Made by a program: the position numbers and the translations under genes
Source: Chersky-299 sp963749535
GTDB taxonomy: Bacteria; Actinomycetota; Thermoleophilia; RBG-16-64-13
NCBI GenBank assembly: GCA_963749535.1
Contig: CAVVNF010000021.1
Coordinates: forward strand, 1-64,000
Length of the DNA: 64,000 nt
Direction: 5' to 3'
Notes under the pieces: model-generated
Told to the model about the DNA's origin: nothing
What the model saw: only the letters and a program-made list of their open reading frames with translations
The model's database searches: none
Part shown: positions 8,965-18,048 of the stretch, one piece after another
Numbering within the stretch: position 1 is the stretch's first letter
Layout: the number at the start of each line of letters is the position of its first letter

Positions 8965-9332
8965 GCCGATGATAGGTATCCCGCAGCGCGCAGTACGGAG
9001 ATCACGATGCGCTTGCCCAGACTGTGGTGATCGAGCAACACCCCAATGGCCACGGTTGCTGTCGCCGTCCCTTCCGCCGTGCGGGCGAAGGTGCGCGCTC
9101 CCGCCAATTCCTCACATATGCGGCTGGCCGTGTAGACCTGGGAAAGCGAGTAGCGGCCCGTCTCCCATCCTGCGCCGACAGACTCCAAGGCAGGAACGAT
9201 CAGATCTTCCGCTGGACCGTCGCCCACCTCACCGTCACGAAAACCGTCGAACAAGTGTCGCGCGGCCACCCTGTTCATGTCCAAGAGGGCCTCGACGAAT
9301 TCCAGAATGACGTCGCCTTCAGATGTCTGCAC
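8934..9332 (-). pseudogene. Corrinoid-binding protein, truncated in its B12 domain
   Basis: The N-terminal four-helix cap of methionine-synthase-like corrinoid proteins is clear (MNRVAARHLFDGFRDGEV, LIVPALESVGAGWETGRYS). It is followed by the cobalt-ligand motif D-x-H-x-x-G in LLDHHSLGKRIVISVLRAAGY. After this the reading departs into unrelated residues and stops at 8934, so most of the B12 Rossmann domain is gone. Family length is about 210-230 residues; here about 115 are family-like. The GTG at 9332 has a weak AGG upstream. It is the first gene of the unit with the URO-D fragment and the sensor. Confidence 0.75.
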
Positions 9333-9736
9333 CCAAGACCTCGCTTCCCGGTCCCGCCGGTATCAGCGACGGTGAACTTCCCCATGCATCGAGGTCCTCG
9401 TCCAAGCTTCCGCGTGGGCGATCGCCTACGGTTAGTACCCACATTTGTGCATTACCCTAACTGGCGTGAGGCAAGAGCCCGGACGGCCGCCGATCAAGAG
9501 ACATGGGCACCATTCTGCGCCGGAGGCCCAAAGTCATCATCCGCCGACCGCTCGGAGAACGCGTCCTAGTTCAGTGGCGCCCCCTCCTAACGCCGGACTC
9601 GTAGTAGCGCCTCGACGATCTGAGGATCGAACTGCCGGAAAGCACCCGCGCCGTGCAGGCAGCGAACAAGCCACTCGCTCCGAGAAGAGCTCCCCACTGT
9701 GGAGCTTGGAAGCTACCGAAGGGGCTTCCGACCAAG
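9333..9736. other. Intergenic region upstream of the corrinoid/URO-D/sensor unit
   Basis: I see no gene here. It should carry the leftward promoter of the corrinoid unit, but I could not pick a convincing -35/-10 pair. A weak inverted repeat (GTTAG ... CTAAC, about 9430-9462) is the only structure noticed. Confidence 0.35.
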
Positions 9737-10399
9737 TTAGACGAGACGATTACTGTCGCTATCGGACCTTGGTTGCATCCGCTGTTCCTCGGTGGCCAGA
9801 GCTTGATGGCTCCATAGTCCTTCCCTCAGCGTCTCGGCGAACTGCTTGTTCTTTTCGGCACGCTCCTTGCGGCTCTTGATAAGGTCACGGGCCTCTTTCT
9901 CAACGCTGCTATTGATTTCCTCAATCGCCTTGTTTAGGTCCTCAACAGCCACGATCACTTTCTTCACGTCTTCGCGGTAATAGAACTTCACGCTTGCCTC
10001 GTCAAGCCGCTCCATCGTGTACACGAGCCAAGCCTCATCGTCGCCCACTTGCAGGAGCCCATAGAGTGCTGCTGGATTACGCGCGGGCACATACTCCAGA
10101 ACATGAGGATCGCCAGACGCGGGAAAGCTGAACCAAACCGAAGTCTTCTCGACACCTGACTCGAAGAGTGGCTGCGCCATAACCTGCGTCACGGCAGGGT
10201 CGAAGTCGATCGAGAACCCATTCTGTTTCACGTACCTTTCGAAATGGTCTTGCACCATTCCATTCAGTTCCACGATCGAGTGCTCGAGGAGGCTCGCTGG
10301 AGATATTCCATTGATCCATGTCGTCATGTGGCCCATTCGGGAGCTCCATAGATCCTTTGGAGACTTCCGAAAGAACCCAAGTTCGGCGGTTGTCGTCAC
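9737..10399 (-). CDS. Hypothetical protein with C-terminal coiled coil
   Basis: 220 residues from a GTG at 10399, with GGAAGGA about 8 bases upstream. The first 140 residues look like a mixed alpha/beta domain (VWFSFPASGDPHVLEYVPA, AWLVYTMERLDEASVKFYY). About 60 charged helical residues rich in Glu, Lys and Arg follow, probably a coiled coil (IEEINSSVEKEARDLIKSRK). I do not recognise the family. It is soluble and without a signal peptide. A near-perfect 17-bp palindrome lies about 58 bases upstream and may control it. It stands alone between two metabolic units. Confidence 0.7.
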   Translation of the reverse strand: MTTTAELGFFRKSPKDLWSSRMGHMTTWINGISPASLLEHSIVELNGMVQDHFERYVKQNGFSIDFDPAVTQVMAQPLFESGVEKTSVWFSFPASGDPHVLEYVPARNPAALYGLLQVGDDEAWLVYTMERLDEASVKFYYREDVKKVIVAVEDLNKAIEEINSSVEKEARDLIKSRKERAEKNKQFAETLREGLWSHQALATEEQRMQPRSDSDSNRLV

Positions 10400-10456
10400 G
10401 TCGATCCTTCCCTAGTTCTTACCCTTGCTAGAGCACAAACAGGAAACTACACCTAG

Positions 10457-10473
10457 CTTGACTTTAAGTCGAG
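10457..10473. promoter_or_regulatory. 17-bp imperfect palindrome upstream of the hypothetical gene
   Basis: CTTGACTTTAAGTCGAG is symmetric around its central T except for one pair, with a perfect core GACTT-T-AAGTC. Its size and position fit a dimeric repressor operator. The binding protein is unknown. Confidence 0.4.
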
Positions 10474-10675
10474 AAAGCGAAGACCCCGGCGCCACGTACA
10501 GCCCCGAGTCTTCTTCTTCCCACGCGCCATGTCGGGGCGAGGAAGCGGTGGGGGCGGTCCTGCAGAGTGACGGTCTCCGCGGGGCCGTTTGAAGACATCC
10601 CTACGATCCGAATGGATTCGTCCTAGTGCCCTCGCGTCGTTTCTCGTATGAAGACGCCGGGGAAGATCGCTCGCC

Positions 10676-11641
10676 TCACGACATGAGCGGCTCCAGATCT
10701 GCGTAGAACCGGGCCTCGTTGATGTGAGTGAGCACAGCCTTCTCCAACGGCATCACGCCGAAGTCGTAGTCTTCCTTGGCCAGGGCGCTGCTGTACCTCC
10801 AGGGCAATTCGCAGTCCTCGGATTCGGTACCATAGCTGATGACCGCATCGGGGATGAACTTCTTGACCACCGCGCCGACGTCCTTGAGACTGTATGGGGG
10901 TCCGCCGAGGTTATAGGCCGAATGGGGCGACGAGGTGGTCTTGAGGACTCTGCGGGTGAACTCGGCCACATCGTCGGATAGGACGAGCGAGAAACGCCAG
11001 TCGCCGGTGCATTCGAGATTCACCGGCTTGCCGATCGCTGGCAACGAGACGATCTCGGAGAACCACCTTACGAACTTCGGGTCTTTGCCGCCGTGACCGT
11101 ATCCGATGCCGGGACGGAGGGCCGTCGACTCGATGCCGTAGAGCTCGCGGTACTGCTCTCCCATCACCTCGGCCAGGCACTTGGCAAGAGCGTAAAAACT
11201 GCCGGTGAAAGGCATTAGCCGCACATCCTCCGTGACATCCCTATCGCCGTAGTCTTTCTGCTCGCCGTACACAGTCTCAGAGCTCGCATATACCACGCGT
11301 TTGATCCCAAGGAGACGAGCCGTTTCCCAAACATTGCAGGCACCGAGAAGCCCGACCCTCGTGTTGAGCCGGGGATTGGGAGCCTTGGATAAGATCATGG
11401 CCCAGTTCACGATGCGATCTACGCCGTTGTCATATGCCGCGTTCATGACGTCTTCCAAGTGCCCGATGTCTCCAGGCACGAACTTGAACCGACTGGCGTA
11501 AGGCTCGATGGCCCTGTAGAAGCTCGCCGGAGGACGGACCACATCCATGGAGACGACCTTGTCGAACCCCTCGTCCTGCAGCAGGGTCGAGCAAGTCTTC
11601 TTGCCGAAGAGGCCGCTCCCGCCGATCACCAGAGCTCTCAT
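10676..11641 (-). CDS. NAD-dependent epimerase/dehydratase (extended SDR)
   Basis: 321 residues. The N-terminal NAD motif is VIGGSGLFGKK. The catalytic pair is in SFYALAKCLAE (YxxxK), with an upstream Ser/Thr region ASSETVYGE, which is typical of UDP-sugar epimerases and sugar dehydratases. It is the last gene of the leftward regulon that starts with a corrinoid protein at 22584 and includes transketolase and a Zn-dehydrogenase, so its substrate is probably a carbohydrate or sugar acid from that pathway. The exact reaction cannot be fixed from the sequence. Confidence 0.85.
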   Translation of the reverse strand: MRALVIGGSGLFGKKTCSTLLQDEGFDKVVSMDVVRPPASFYRAIEPYASRFKFVPGDIGHLEDVMNAAYDNGVDRIVNWAMILSKAPNPRLNTRVGLLGACNVWETARLLGIKRVVYASSETVYGEQKDYGDRDVTEDVRLMPFTGSFYALAKCLAEVMGEQYRELYGIESTALRPGIGYGHGGKDPKFVRWFSEIVSLPAIGKPVNLECTGDWRFSLVLSDDVAEFTRRVLKTTSSPHSAYNLGGPPYSLKDVGAVVKKFIPDAVISYGTESEDCELPWRYSSALAKEDYDFGVMPLEKAVLTHINEARFYADLEPLMS

Positions 11642-11753
11642 ATCAAACCTCCAGCTTCGATCGGTTTACTGTTCGCAAGAAACGGGGGCCGGCCGGTCCC
11701 GCACCTTGGGAACCTCCCCGGCCCTGCATTCAGACTTGCGCGCTTTTCCGAAC

Positions 11754-12746
11754 TCAGGCCCGGGATCGCAACTTGTCTCTCTTCTTGATGCACTCCTTCA
11801 CCGAGACAACCAGGTCCTGGGCGCTGAGTGCGAAGTGCTCCATCAGCTCGTCCCTTTCCCCGATTATCAGCCCCGACTGCCCGAACTCATCTTCCACACC
11901 GACCTTCACGAGAGGCGTGGGGAGGTTCTCGGACAGAACGCAAGCCACTGCGTCGCCCAAACCGTTGATGTCGCTGCAATTCTCGGCCGTGACGATCGCG
12001 CCGGTGCGCGCAACTGCCTCGATGATGGCCTCTTCGTCGATAGGCTTGATGGTGCAGACGTTGAGGAGGCCCACGTCAAGGCCCTCTTTCTCCAGCATCT
12101 CGACCGCTTTTATGGCCTCGGTGACCATGTAGCCGGTAGCGACGATGGTCGCGTCCTTACCGTCCCTCAGCAAGTACGCCTTGCCGATATCGAAGGGGTA
12201 GTCGTCGGTGAAGATCGTGAAGGGATCCGGGCTCAGTTCCTGGCGGATCATCACCGGCCCGATGTACTGCATCATCGCCTCGGTCGCCTTCTCGGCCTCG
12301 ACTGCATCCGCCGGGTTCATAATCACGAGGTTGGGAAGGACACGCAGGCTGCCAATCCCCTCGACAGTGGCATGCGAGACGCCCACTTCTCCCCATACGC
12401 CCTCCCGCGCGATGAACTTCACATTGAAACGGTCGACCAGGATACTCTGCCGGATCTGGTTGTACGCCCGGCTCATGCTCGCGAACAGGAAGTTGTTCAG
12501 CACCGGGACGAAGCCCTCGGCGGCCAGAGCCGCCGCCACGCAGGCCCCGTTCTGCTCGGCGATGCCGCACTCGATCATGCGGTCGAACATGTTGTCGGTG
12601 AACCACTCGATCTCGGGGAACTGCATGTCCTCGAGTATGGCGAGGGCCTTCGGATCCTTAAGGAAAGCGGCCTTGATGGCTTTGCCGATCCCCTTGCCCG
12701 TCATGGCGGGCTCGCCGATCGCCACATGCTTATTCCACGTCGCCAT
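11754..12746 (-). CDS. Transketolase, C-terminal subunit
   Basis: 330 residues with the transketolase pyrimidine-binding domain (ECGIAEQNGACVAAALAAEG, the Glu that activates thiamine diphosphate) and the C-terminal transketolase fold (IVATGYMVTEAIKAVEML). Split transketolases pair this chain with the N-terminal ThDP-binding chain; the two genes here overlap by 17 bases. The enzyme moves two-carbon ketol units between sugar phosphates. Its place in a substrate-import regulon suggests a catabolic role for a dedicated sugar rather than housekeeping. Confidence 0.9.
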   Translation of the reverse strand: MATWNKHVAIGEPAMTGKGIGKAIKAAFLKDPKALAILEDMQFPEIEWFTDNMFDRMIECGIAEQNGACVAAALAAEGFVPVLNNFLFASMSRAYNQIRQSILVDRFNVKFIAREGVWGEVGVSHATVEGIGSLRVLPNLVIMNPADAVEAEKATEAMMQYIGPVMIRQELSPDPFTIFTDDYPFDIGKAYLLRDGKDATIVATGYMVTEAIKAVEMLEKEGLDVGLLNVCTIKPIDEEAIIEAVARTGAIVTAENCSDINGLGDAVACVLSENLPTPLVKVGVEDEFGQSGLIIGERDELMEHFALSAQDLVVSVKECIKKRDKLRSRA

Positions 12747-13632
12747 ATTTGGCTCTTCCTTCCCTCACGCCCTTCATCATTTCTTCGCCGCGGCCGAGGT
12801 GCATGTGGAGTTCCTCCCAGTTGGAGACTCCCCGGCCTTTGACTGTGTGGGCGATGATGACTTTGGGCTTGTTGTCGCCATACTGCTTGGCCACCAGGTC
12901 GAGTGCATCGAGGATCTGGCGCAGGTCGTGCCCGTCGATCTCGTATACCGACCAGCCGAAGGCCTTCCATTTGTCGACCAGCGGCTCGATGGGCATGATG
13001 TCGTTAGTGGGGCCGTCGAGCGACCATTTGTTGTAGTCGACGATGCCGATCAGGTTGTCGAGCTTGAACTTCGCGGCGAACATGGCCGCTTCCCACACCT
13101 GACCCTCGTGCATCTCGCCGTCGCCCATGATGCAATAGGTGCGATAGCGCGGGTTGTAGCGCACGATGTAACGGGGAAGGAACGTGTCCTGCCGCGAGGG
13201 CGGGTTGTACTTCATCTTGAGCTTCTCGGCGAGGGCGAGCCCGGCCGCAAAGGAGAGTCCCTGTCCCAGCGAGCCGCCGGAGAAGTCGATGCCCGGCGTG
13301 CACCAGCGGTCGGCGTGCCCCTGAAAGGGCGACCCGTAGCAGTAATAGGTACCAAGCGTCTCCTCCGGATACATGCCGAGCTCAACGAGGGCCGCGTAAA
13401 TCGCCTCGCAGCAATGGGCCTTCGACATGATCAGGCGGTCCCGTTCCGGCCAATCGGGATTCTTGGGATCGAACTTGAGATGATGGAAGTAAAGCGCCGA
13501 GACGATCTCAAGGACCGACATCGTGCCGCCGACATGGCCCTGGCTGAACGTGCAGAACTGCGTCAGACAGTGGTTGGCCAGAATCTTGGTCCTGGCCTCT
13601 AGTTCCTGTACGAGGGCATCGTTATGACCCAT
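12730..13632 (-). CDS. Transketolase, N-terminal subunit
   Basis: 300 residues holding the ThDP diphosphate/Mg-binding domain. The GDG...N motif is GDGEMHEGQVWEAAMFAA, followed by VDYNKWSLDG. Conserved histidines appear in SQGHVGGTMS and SPFQGHADR. The chain ends where the C-terminal subunit begins (17-base overlap) and itself overlaps the zinc-ribbon gene by 11 bases, so stoichiometric expression is likely. Confidence 0.9.
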   Translation of the reverse strand: MGHNDALVQELEARTKILANHCLTQFCTFSQGHVGGTMSVLEIVSALYFHHLKFDPKNPDWPERDRLIMSKAHCCEAIYAALVELGMYPEETLGTYYCYGSPFQGHADRWCTPGIDFSGGSLGQGLSFAAGLALAEKLKMKYNPPSRQDTFLPRYIVRYNPRYRTYCIMGDGEMHEGQVWEAAMFAAKFKLDNLIGIVDYNKWSLDGPTNDIMPIEPLVDKWKAFGWSVYEIDGHDLRQILDALDLVAKQYGDNKPKVIIAHTVKGRGVSNWEELHMHLGRGEEMMKGVREGRAKYGDVE

Positions 13633-13825
13633 GGGTGGCCCGTTTCTTGATCTGGATCTTCACGGAGGTCTGCGATAAGGCGGCTCCGCATCGTGGACAG
13701 GCCTCGTTATATGCGGCCAGAACGGCCGCTTCATCGGGGATGGCGCGCATGTAGAGACGTCGCTTAATCTCCTCCCCGAAATACAGCAGCATGCCGCAAT
13801 TGCCGCAGGTGATCTTTTCACTCAT
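13622..13825 (-). CDS. Small zinc-ribbon protein
   Basis: 67 residues with two CxxC pairs (CGNCG near residue 7 and CPRCG near residue 44), a classic zinc ribbon. It overlaps the transketolase N-subunit start. Such small ribbons are often found beside split transketolases or methyltransferase genes, but I know of no defined role. It could be a structural or regulatory partner of the complex. Confidence 0.75.
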   Translation of the reverse strand: MSEKITCGNCGMLLYFGEEIKRRLYMRAIPDEAAVLAAYNEACPRCGAALSQTSVKIQIKKRATHGS

Positions 13826-13886
13826 TCCGTGACCTCACTTTGCGCTTGACCTTACTCGGGGTGTAGCACTCAAAGCTTGACCGGCA

Positions 13887-14906
13887 TCAGGGCTTCACCA
13901 GGATCTTGATGGCCGTGCTGGTCTTCCGGCCGGCGAGGGCGCGGTCGATCCCCTCTAGGGGAACGATCTCGCTGAGCAGCGGATCGAGATCGAGCTTGGA
14001 CAGGAGCTTCACCGCCCGGGGAAACAGATAGGGTGCCAACGTGGTCGAACGCAGGGTCAACTCGTTCGCGAACAGGTAGTACGGCGTGATGGCCAATTCG
14101 GCTTCCTCTGGGTAGACGCCTGCCCAGACAACGGTGCCGCATTTGTCGGCCAGACCGATGCACTCCTTGGCGGCGGTCAGATTGCCGCTGCACTCGAAGA
14201 CCGTGTCAAAGCCCCGGCCCTCGGTGAACGCCCGAGCGGTGGCTCGCACGTCCTGGCTCAGCGGATCGACGGTCCAGTCCGCTCCGAGCCTCTTGGCCAG
14301 TTCCCGCTTCTCTGGCATCGGGTCCGATACGAACACGCAGGCCGCTCCCGCCCGCATCGCGATCTGCATGACCAACTGGCCGATCGTCCCGCCGCCACTG
14401 ATAGCTACGGTGCGGCCGGGGATGACATTCCCTTGGTCCACACAATGCGCGGCGATCGTCACCGGCTCCAGGAACGCGCCATGCTCGAGGCTCAGTTCGT
14501 CCGGCAAATCGTAGACGGCCGCTTCTCCGTAGATCGCATACTCGGCGAAGCCCGCTTCGTAATTGGTGATGTGCTCGCATTGATGCTCCCGCATCGAGCG
14601 GCAGTAGTAGCATTTGCCGCAGTAGGTGCGGAAGTTCATCGCCACGCGCTGGCCTACCTCGTGCTCCCCCACCAGGCCGGGACCGAGCTCCACGATCACG
14701 CCCGAAGCCTCGTGGCCCACCGTAAAGGGCGGCTTCGGCCACCATGGCTCTTTCAGGAGGCCGAACGAGCCATCGTAGATGTCAGGATCGCTGCCGCAGA
14801 TGCCGCAGTAAGCGATCTTGACCTTGATCTCGCCCGGACCCGGAGAAGGTTCCGGCACCTCCTCCACCCTGACGTCATAGGGAGCGTATTGACGAGCTGC
14901 CTTCAT
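13887..14906 (-). CDS. Zinc-dependent alcohol dehydrogenase (threonine/sorbitol dehydrogenase-like)
   Basis: 339 residues. Catalytic zinc ligands are visible: Cys in YCGICGSDPD and GHE in VGHEASGVIVELGPG. The structural zinc lobe is CGKCYYCRSMREHQC. The Rossmann motif is ISGGGTIGQLVMQIA. The class oxidises secondary alcohols of polyols, sugars or amino acids with NAD(P)+. It is separated by one base from the VOC gene and lies in the corrinoid/ABC-transporter regulon, so it probably acts on the imported substrate after or before demethylation. Confidence 0.9.
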   Translation of the reverse strand: MKAARQYAPYDVRVEEVPEPSPGPGEIKVKIAYCGICGSDPDIYDGSFGLLKEPWWPKPPFTVGHEASGVIVELGPGLVGEHEVGQRVAMNFRTYCGKCYYCRSMREHQCEHITNYEAGFAEYAIYGEAAVYDLPDELSLEHGAFLEPVTIAAHCVDQGNVIPGRTVAISGGGTIGQLVMQIAMRAGAACVFVSDPMPEKRELAKRLGADWTVDPLSQDVRATARAFTEGRGFDTVFECSGNLTAAKECIGLADKCGTVVWAGVYPEEAELAITPYYLFANELTLRSTTLAPYLFPRAVKLLSKLDLDPLLSEIVPLEGIDRALAGRKTSTAIKILVKP

Positions 14907-14907
14907 G

Positions 14908-15369
14908 CTACGGCTCCCGCAATTCGATGGCGAGATTCCCGATGTCTGAACCCTCGAAGTAGACGAAGCCGGGCTGACCCGGCACGATCGAACTGCACCA
15001 CACCTTCGCTCCCCGGGCCGTGGCTCTATCGATCTCGGCCTGCAGGTGAGTGGTCAACCAGCCAATGTGGTGGAGACCCTCGCCTTGAGAGTCAAGACTC
15101 TCCTTCAGCGCCTGGTCGCCCTTGTAAGGCTCGAGCAGTTCGAGTTCGATCTCGCCCATCTTGGCGTTGCTGATCTTCGTGGTCCACTCCGCTGGCGTGC
15201 CGTGAAGCTCGCCTTTGAAATCGATCGCGAACACCTTGTGCTCGTCGTCGAACCTAAATGGGCCGAAGCCGAGCGACTCCAGGTGAGCTATGGCTTTGTC
15301 GATGTCCTTCACGACCACGCCCACGTGATGGGGCCGGGTGTTCTGGAACGATCGCTCTATTTCAGACAC
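14908..15369 (-). CDS. VOC-superfamily protein (glyoxalase / methylmalonyl-CoA epimerase-like)
   Basis: 153 residues built of two beta-alpha-beta-beta-beta modules. Candidate metal ligands are His in PHHVGVVV, Glu in MGEIELELLEP, His in GLHHIGWL and Glu in NLAIELRE. This arrangement fits metal-dependent isomerases, lyases and epimerases such as methylmalonyl-CoA epimerase. In this regulon it may epimerise or cleave a sugar-derived intermediate. Confidence 0.85.
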   Translation of the reverse strand: MSEIERSFQNTRPHHVGVVVKDIDKAIAHLESLGFGPFRFDDEHKVFAIDFKGELHGTPAEWTTKISNAKMGEIELELLEPYKGDQALKESLDSQGEGLHHIGWLTTHLQAEIDRATARGAKVWCSSIVPGQPGFVYFEGSDIGNLAIELREP

Positions 15370-15673
15370 AGAGAGTCCTCCTCTCCCTATGACGCGGTTA
15401 ACAGGAATTCGCCTACGCGAGAGGTGTCGGCGCGTCTTTCTGCGAGGGACCGCGACAAGTGAGACTGCGGCACGCGCCTCAAACCCATCGGTACCCGCGA
15501 TCTACCGTGGTGCCATGGGGGGGTAGAGCCTTGAAATGCAGCTGACCGTGGCCTCGCTCGCCGATGCGATCGACCACACCTCTCGGCTCATTGCCGTCGC
15601 AGACGAGGTGATCAAAGCTTGCATATGACCCGTCCCACCGCCGGGTGACAGCCAGCGGACTGCGGCTGCACTC
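15370..15673. other. Gap inside the regulon, no gene supported
   Basis: Between the VOC gene and livF nothing has both an RBS and a domain. A 30-codon forward frame from ATG 15536 lacks a ribosome binding site. I see no clear terminator or promoter. Confidence 0.35.
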
Positions 15674-16399
15674 TCACAGCCCCAGGTAGGCCTTCCGAAT
15701 GTGCTCGCTGTCCATGAGCATACTGCAGGCGCCCTTGAAGGCGACACGGCCGTTCTCCAGCACGCACGCACGATCGGCGATATTCAGAGTCTGCCGCACG
15801 TTCTGCTCCACAAGGAAGATAGTGATCCCTTGGTCGCGGAGCAGCTTCACGATCTGAAAGACTTCTGTGACTACTTTGGGCGCCAGTCCGTTCGAGGGCT
15901 CGTCGATCATGACGAGCTTCGGCTTGGACATGATGCCGCGGCCCATCGCCAGCATCTGCTGCTCGCCCCCGCTCAAGGTCCTGGCAAGCTGGCCGGCGCG
16001 CTCCTCTAGCAGGGGGAAAAGCGCGAAGACCTGCTCCATGGTCTTGTGCCGTTCTTTCCACGACCGTGAAGGGTAGGCGCCCATCTCGAGGTTCTCGCGG
16101 ATAGACATGTCGGTGAACAATTTACGGCTCTCAGGAATGTGTGAGAGCCCCATGTCGACGATCTTGTTGGGAACAAGCCCGTCGATTCTCTTTCCCATGA
16201 AGGTCACAGTACCGGAAGTGGGCCTGAGCACGCCGGAAATGGTCTTCAGCAATGTGCTCTTGCCCGCGCCATTCGCTCCGACGAGGGCGACTATCTCGCC
16301 TTCCTCAACGTCGAAGCTGACGTCCCAGAGGACCTGCACCCGGCCGTAAGCGGCACTAAGACCGTCGACTTCAAGCATTGGCATGGACTTCTTCCCCAA
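15674..16399 (-). CDS. livF: Branched-chain-type ABC transporter ATP-binding protein LivF
   Basis: 241 residues. Walker A GANGAGKST, signature LSGGEQQML, Walker B LVMIDEPSNGL and the switch His region (FLVEQNVRQTL) are all intact. With LivG it forms the ATPase pair of a HAAT-family importer for amino acids, amides or other small polar substrates. It overlaps livG by 29 bases. Confidence 0.92.
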   Translation of the reverse strand: MGKKSMPMLEVDGLSAAYGRVQVLWDVSFDVEEGEIVALVGANGAGKSTLLKTISGVLRPTSGTVTFMGKRIDGLVPNKIVDMGLSHIPESRKLFTDMSIRENLEMGAYPSRSWKERHKTMEQVFALFPLLEERAGQLARTLSGGEQQMLAMGRGIMSKPKLVMIDEPSNGLAPKVVTEVFQIVKLLRDQGITIFLVEQNVRQTLNIADRACVLENGRVAFKGACSMLMDSEHIRKAYLGL

Positions 16400-17108
16400 G
16401 ATAGACTTCGATGACCTTTTCGCTCTTCGCTATTACCTCGGGCGTGCCGTCGGCTATCTTGCGCCCGTGGTCGAGCACGATGATGCGGTCGCTGATGTTC
16501 ATGATCGCCTGCATCACGTGCTCGATCATAATCACCGTGATCCCGCTCGTCCTGATCTCCCTGATGTCCCCCATGGCCTCGGATATCTCGGTAGCCGTCA
16601 GGCCCGCCATCAACTCGTCGAGCAGCAACAGCTCCGGCTGGGAGGCAAGCGCGCGAGCGACTTCGAGACGTTTCTGGTTGGCCAGGGTGAGATCGCCGGC
16701 CGGAACATCCTTCAGAGGCGTCAGGTCGACGAACTCGAGGGTTTCCTCAGCCTTCTTGAGAGCCTCGCGCGAACTCATTCTGTGACCTGTCCCGAAGAGC
16801 GCCCCGACCATGACGTTCCTCACCACGGGGACATGGGGGAAGATCTTGACCGTCTGGAACGTGCGGGCGATGCCTAGGCGGCAGATCGCATAGGCGGGCA
16901 ACGGGGTGATGTCGCGTCCCTTGAATGTGATCTTGCCCGGCTTCGGCTTCAGCGCTGCCGAGATGAGGTTGAAGAGCGTCGTCTTGCCGGCGCCATTAGG
17001 CCCGATAAGTCCCAGTATCTCGCCCTGGTCCGCGTAGAAGTCGACGTCAGCCACCGCGGCCAGGCCGCCGAAATACCGGGTAACCCCTTCACCCTCAATC
17101 AGGTGCAC
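16371..17108 (-). CDS. livG: Branched-chain-type ABC transporter ATP-binding protein LivG
   Basis: 245 residues. Walker A is GPNGAGKTT and Walker B is LLLLDELMAGL. The ABC signature is LTLANQKRLEVARA, a departure from LSGGQ: the two glycines are replaced, as in a subset of LivG-like proteins. Its start overlaps the end of livM. It is part of the five-gene importer. Confidence 0.9.
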   Translation of the reverse strand: MHLIEGEGVTRYFGGLAAVADVDFYADQGEILGLIGPNGAGKTTLFNLISAALKPKPGKITFKGRDITPLPAYAICRLGIARTFQTVKIFPHVPVVRNVMVGALFGTGHRMSSREALKKAEETLEFVDLTPLKDVPAGDLTLANQKRLEVARALASQPELLLLDELMAGLTATEISEAMGDIREIRTSGITVIMIEHVMQAIMNISDRIIVLDHGRKIADGTPEVIAKSEKVIEVYLGEEVHANA

Positions 17109-18046
17109 GTCGACCTCCTCTGATCATGCGCCACAATTGCTGCGCCAGCCCCAATATGCCGTTTGGCATGAACAGTATGGCTAGGATCAGGACCACACCG
17201 AAGATGAGCAGGAAAAGATCGGGGAAGTGAGTCAAAAGATAGTCCCCCAGGTAGGTGAACACGCCGGCGCCGATCACGGGTCCGACCAGGTTGCCCATGC
17301 CGCCGAACATGGCCATGAGCACCGGCAGGAACGACCCGTTCAAGTTGAACGCGAGGCCTGGATCGATGTACGAGCGGCGGGTCGCGATGATGGCCCCCGC
17401 CATGCCCATGAAGAACGCACTGGCCGCGAAAATGAGGATCTTAGTCCGGACGACATTGATACCACTATGTGCCGCCGCCTCTTCGTATTCGCCGATGCTC
17501 TGCAGCGCAAGGCCGTAACGTGAGCGCCGGATCAGGGTGGCAGCCACCAGCGTCAGCACCAAGACAATGAGCATGGCATAGTACGCGACGTTCGTGCTTT
17601 CCTGCTGAACGAAACGTCCTCGTGTCCCCGTCACCAGGCGCTCGACCTCGAGTACAACGTTGTTGACCAGGAGTACGAGTGCGAAGGTGAAAATGGCGAA
17701 GTACACACCCCTGAGCCGTAGCGTCAGCGCACCGACCAGCAAAGCCATAATGAAAGCTATGGCGCCGGAGAGGATGATGACCACCACGAAGGGAAGGGGG
17801 CCGTTGAAAACGGCCGCCGATATAGAAGCCCAGACCGAAGAAGGCGGCGGTCGCGAGAGACATGTACCCGGTAGGGCCGGAGAAGATCACCCAGGCGACA
17901 GTCAGGATCGCGTACCTGAGGATATCGGTGAGCTCCGTTATCCAGTAGCCGTTGTAGAACGTGGGAAGCAGCGCGAGCACCACGAAGATGGCCGCGAGTA
18001 CTGCCAGAGAAATGATCCTGCTCTTGGTGAAAGTGTTGTTCTTCAT
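17095..18046 (-). CDS. livM: Branched-chain-type ABC transporter permease LivM, one frameshift
   Basis: A multi-pass permease of about 315 residues. It starts at ATG 18046 and reads cleanly to about 17812 (SLATAAFFGLGFYIGG). It continues in another frame from about 17800 (VVVIILSGAIAFIMALL) to 17095. The LivM loop that contacts the ATPase is present (ALQSIGEYEEAAAHSGINV). A single-base change near 17805 would restore it. Confidence 0.85.
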
Positions 18047-18048
18047 GG

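Noticed and set aside
11547..13602. Long plus-strand open frames across epimerase and transketolase genes
   Set aside because: They are Asp/Arg/His-rich shadows of clear minus-strand enzymes.
15536..15628. A 30-codon forward gene between the VOC gene and livF
   Set aside because: It has no RBS and no similarity to anything recognisable, and it opposes the transcription of the surrounding operon.
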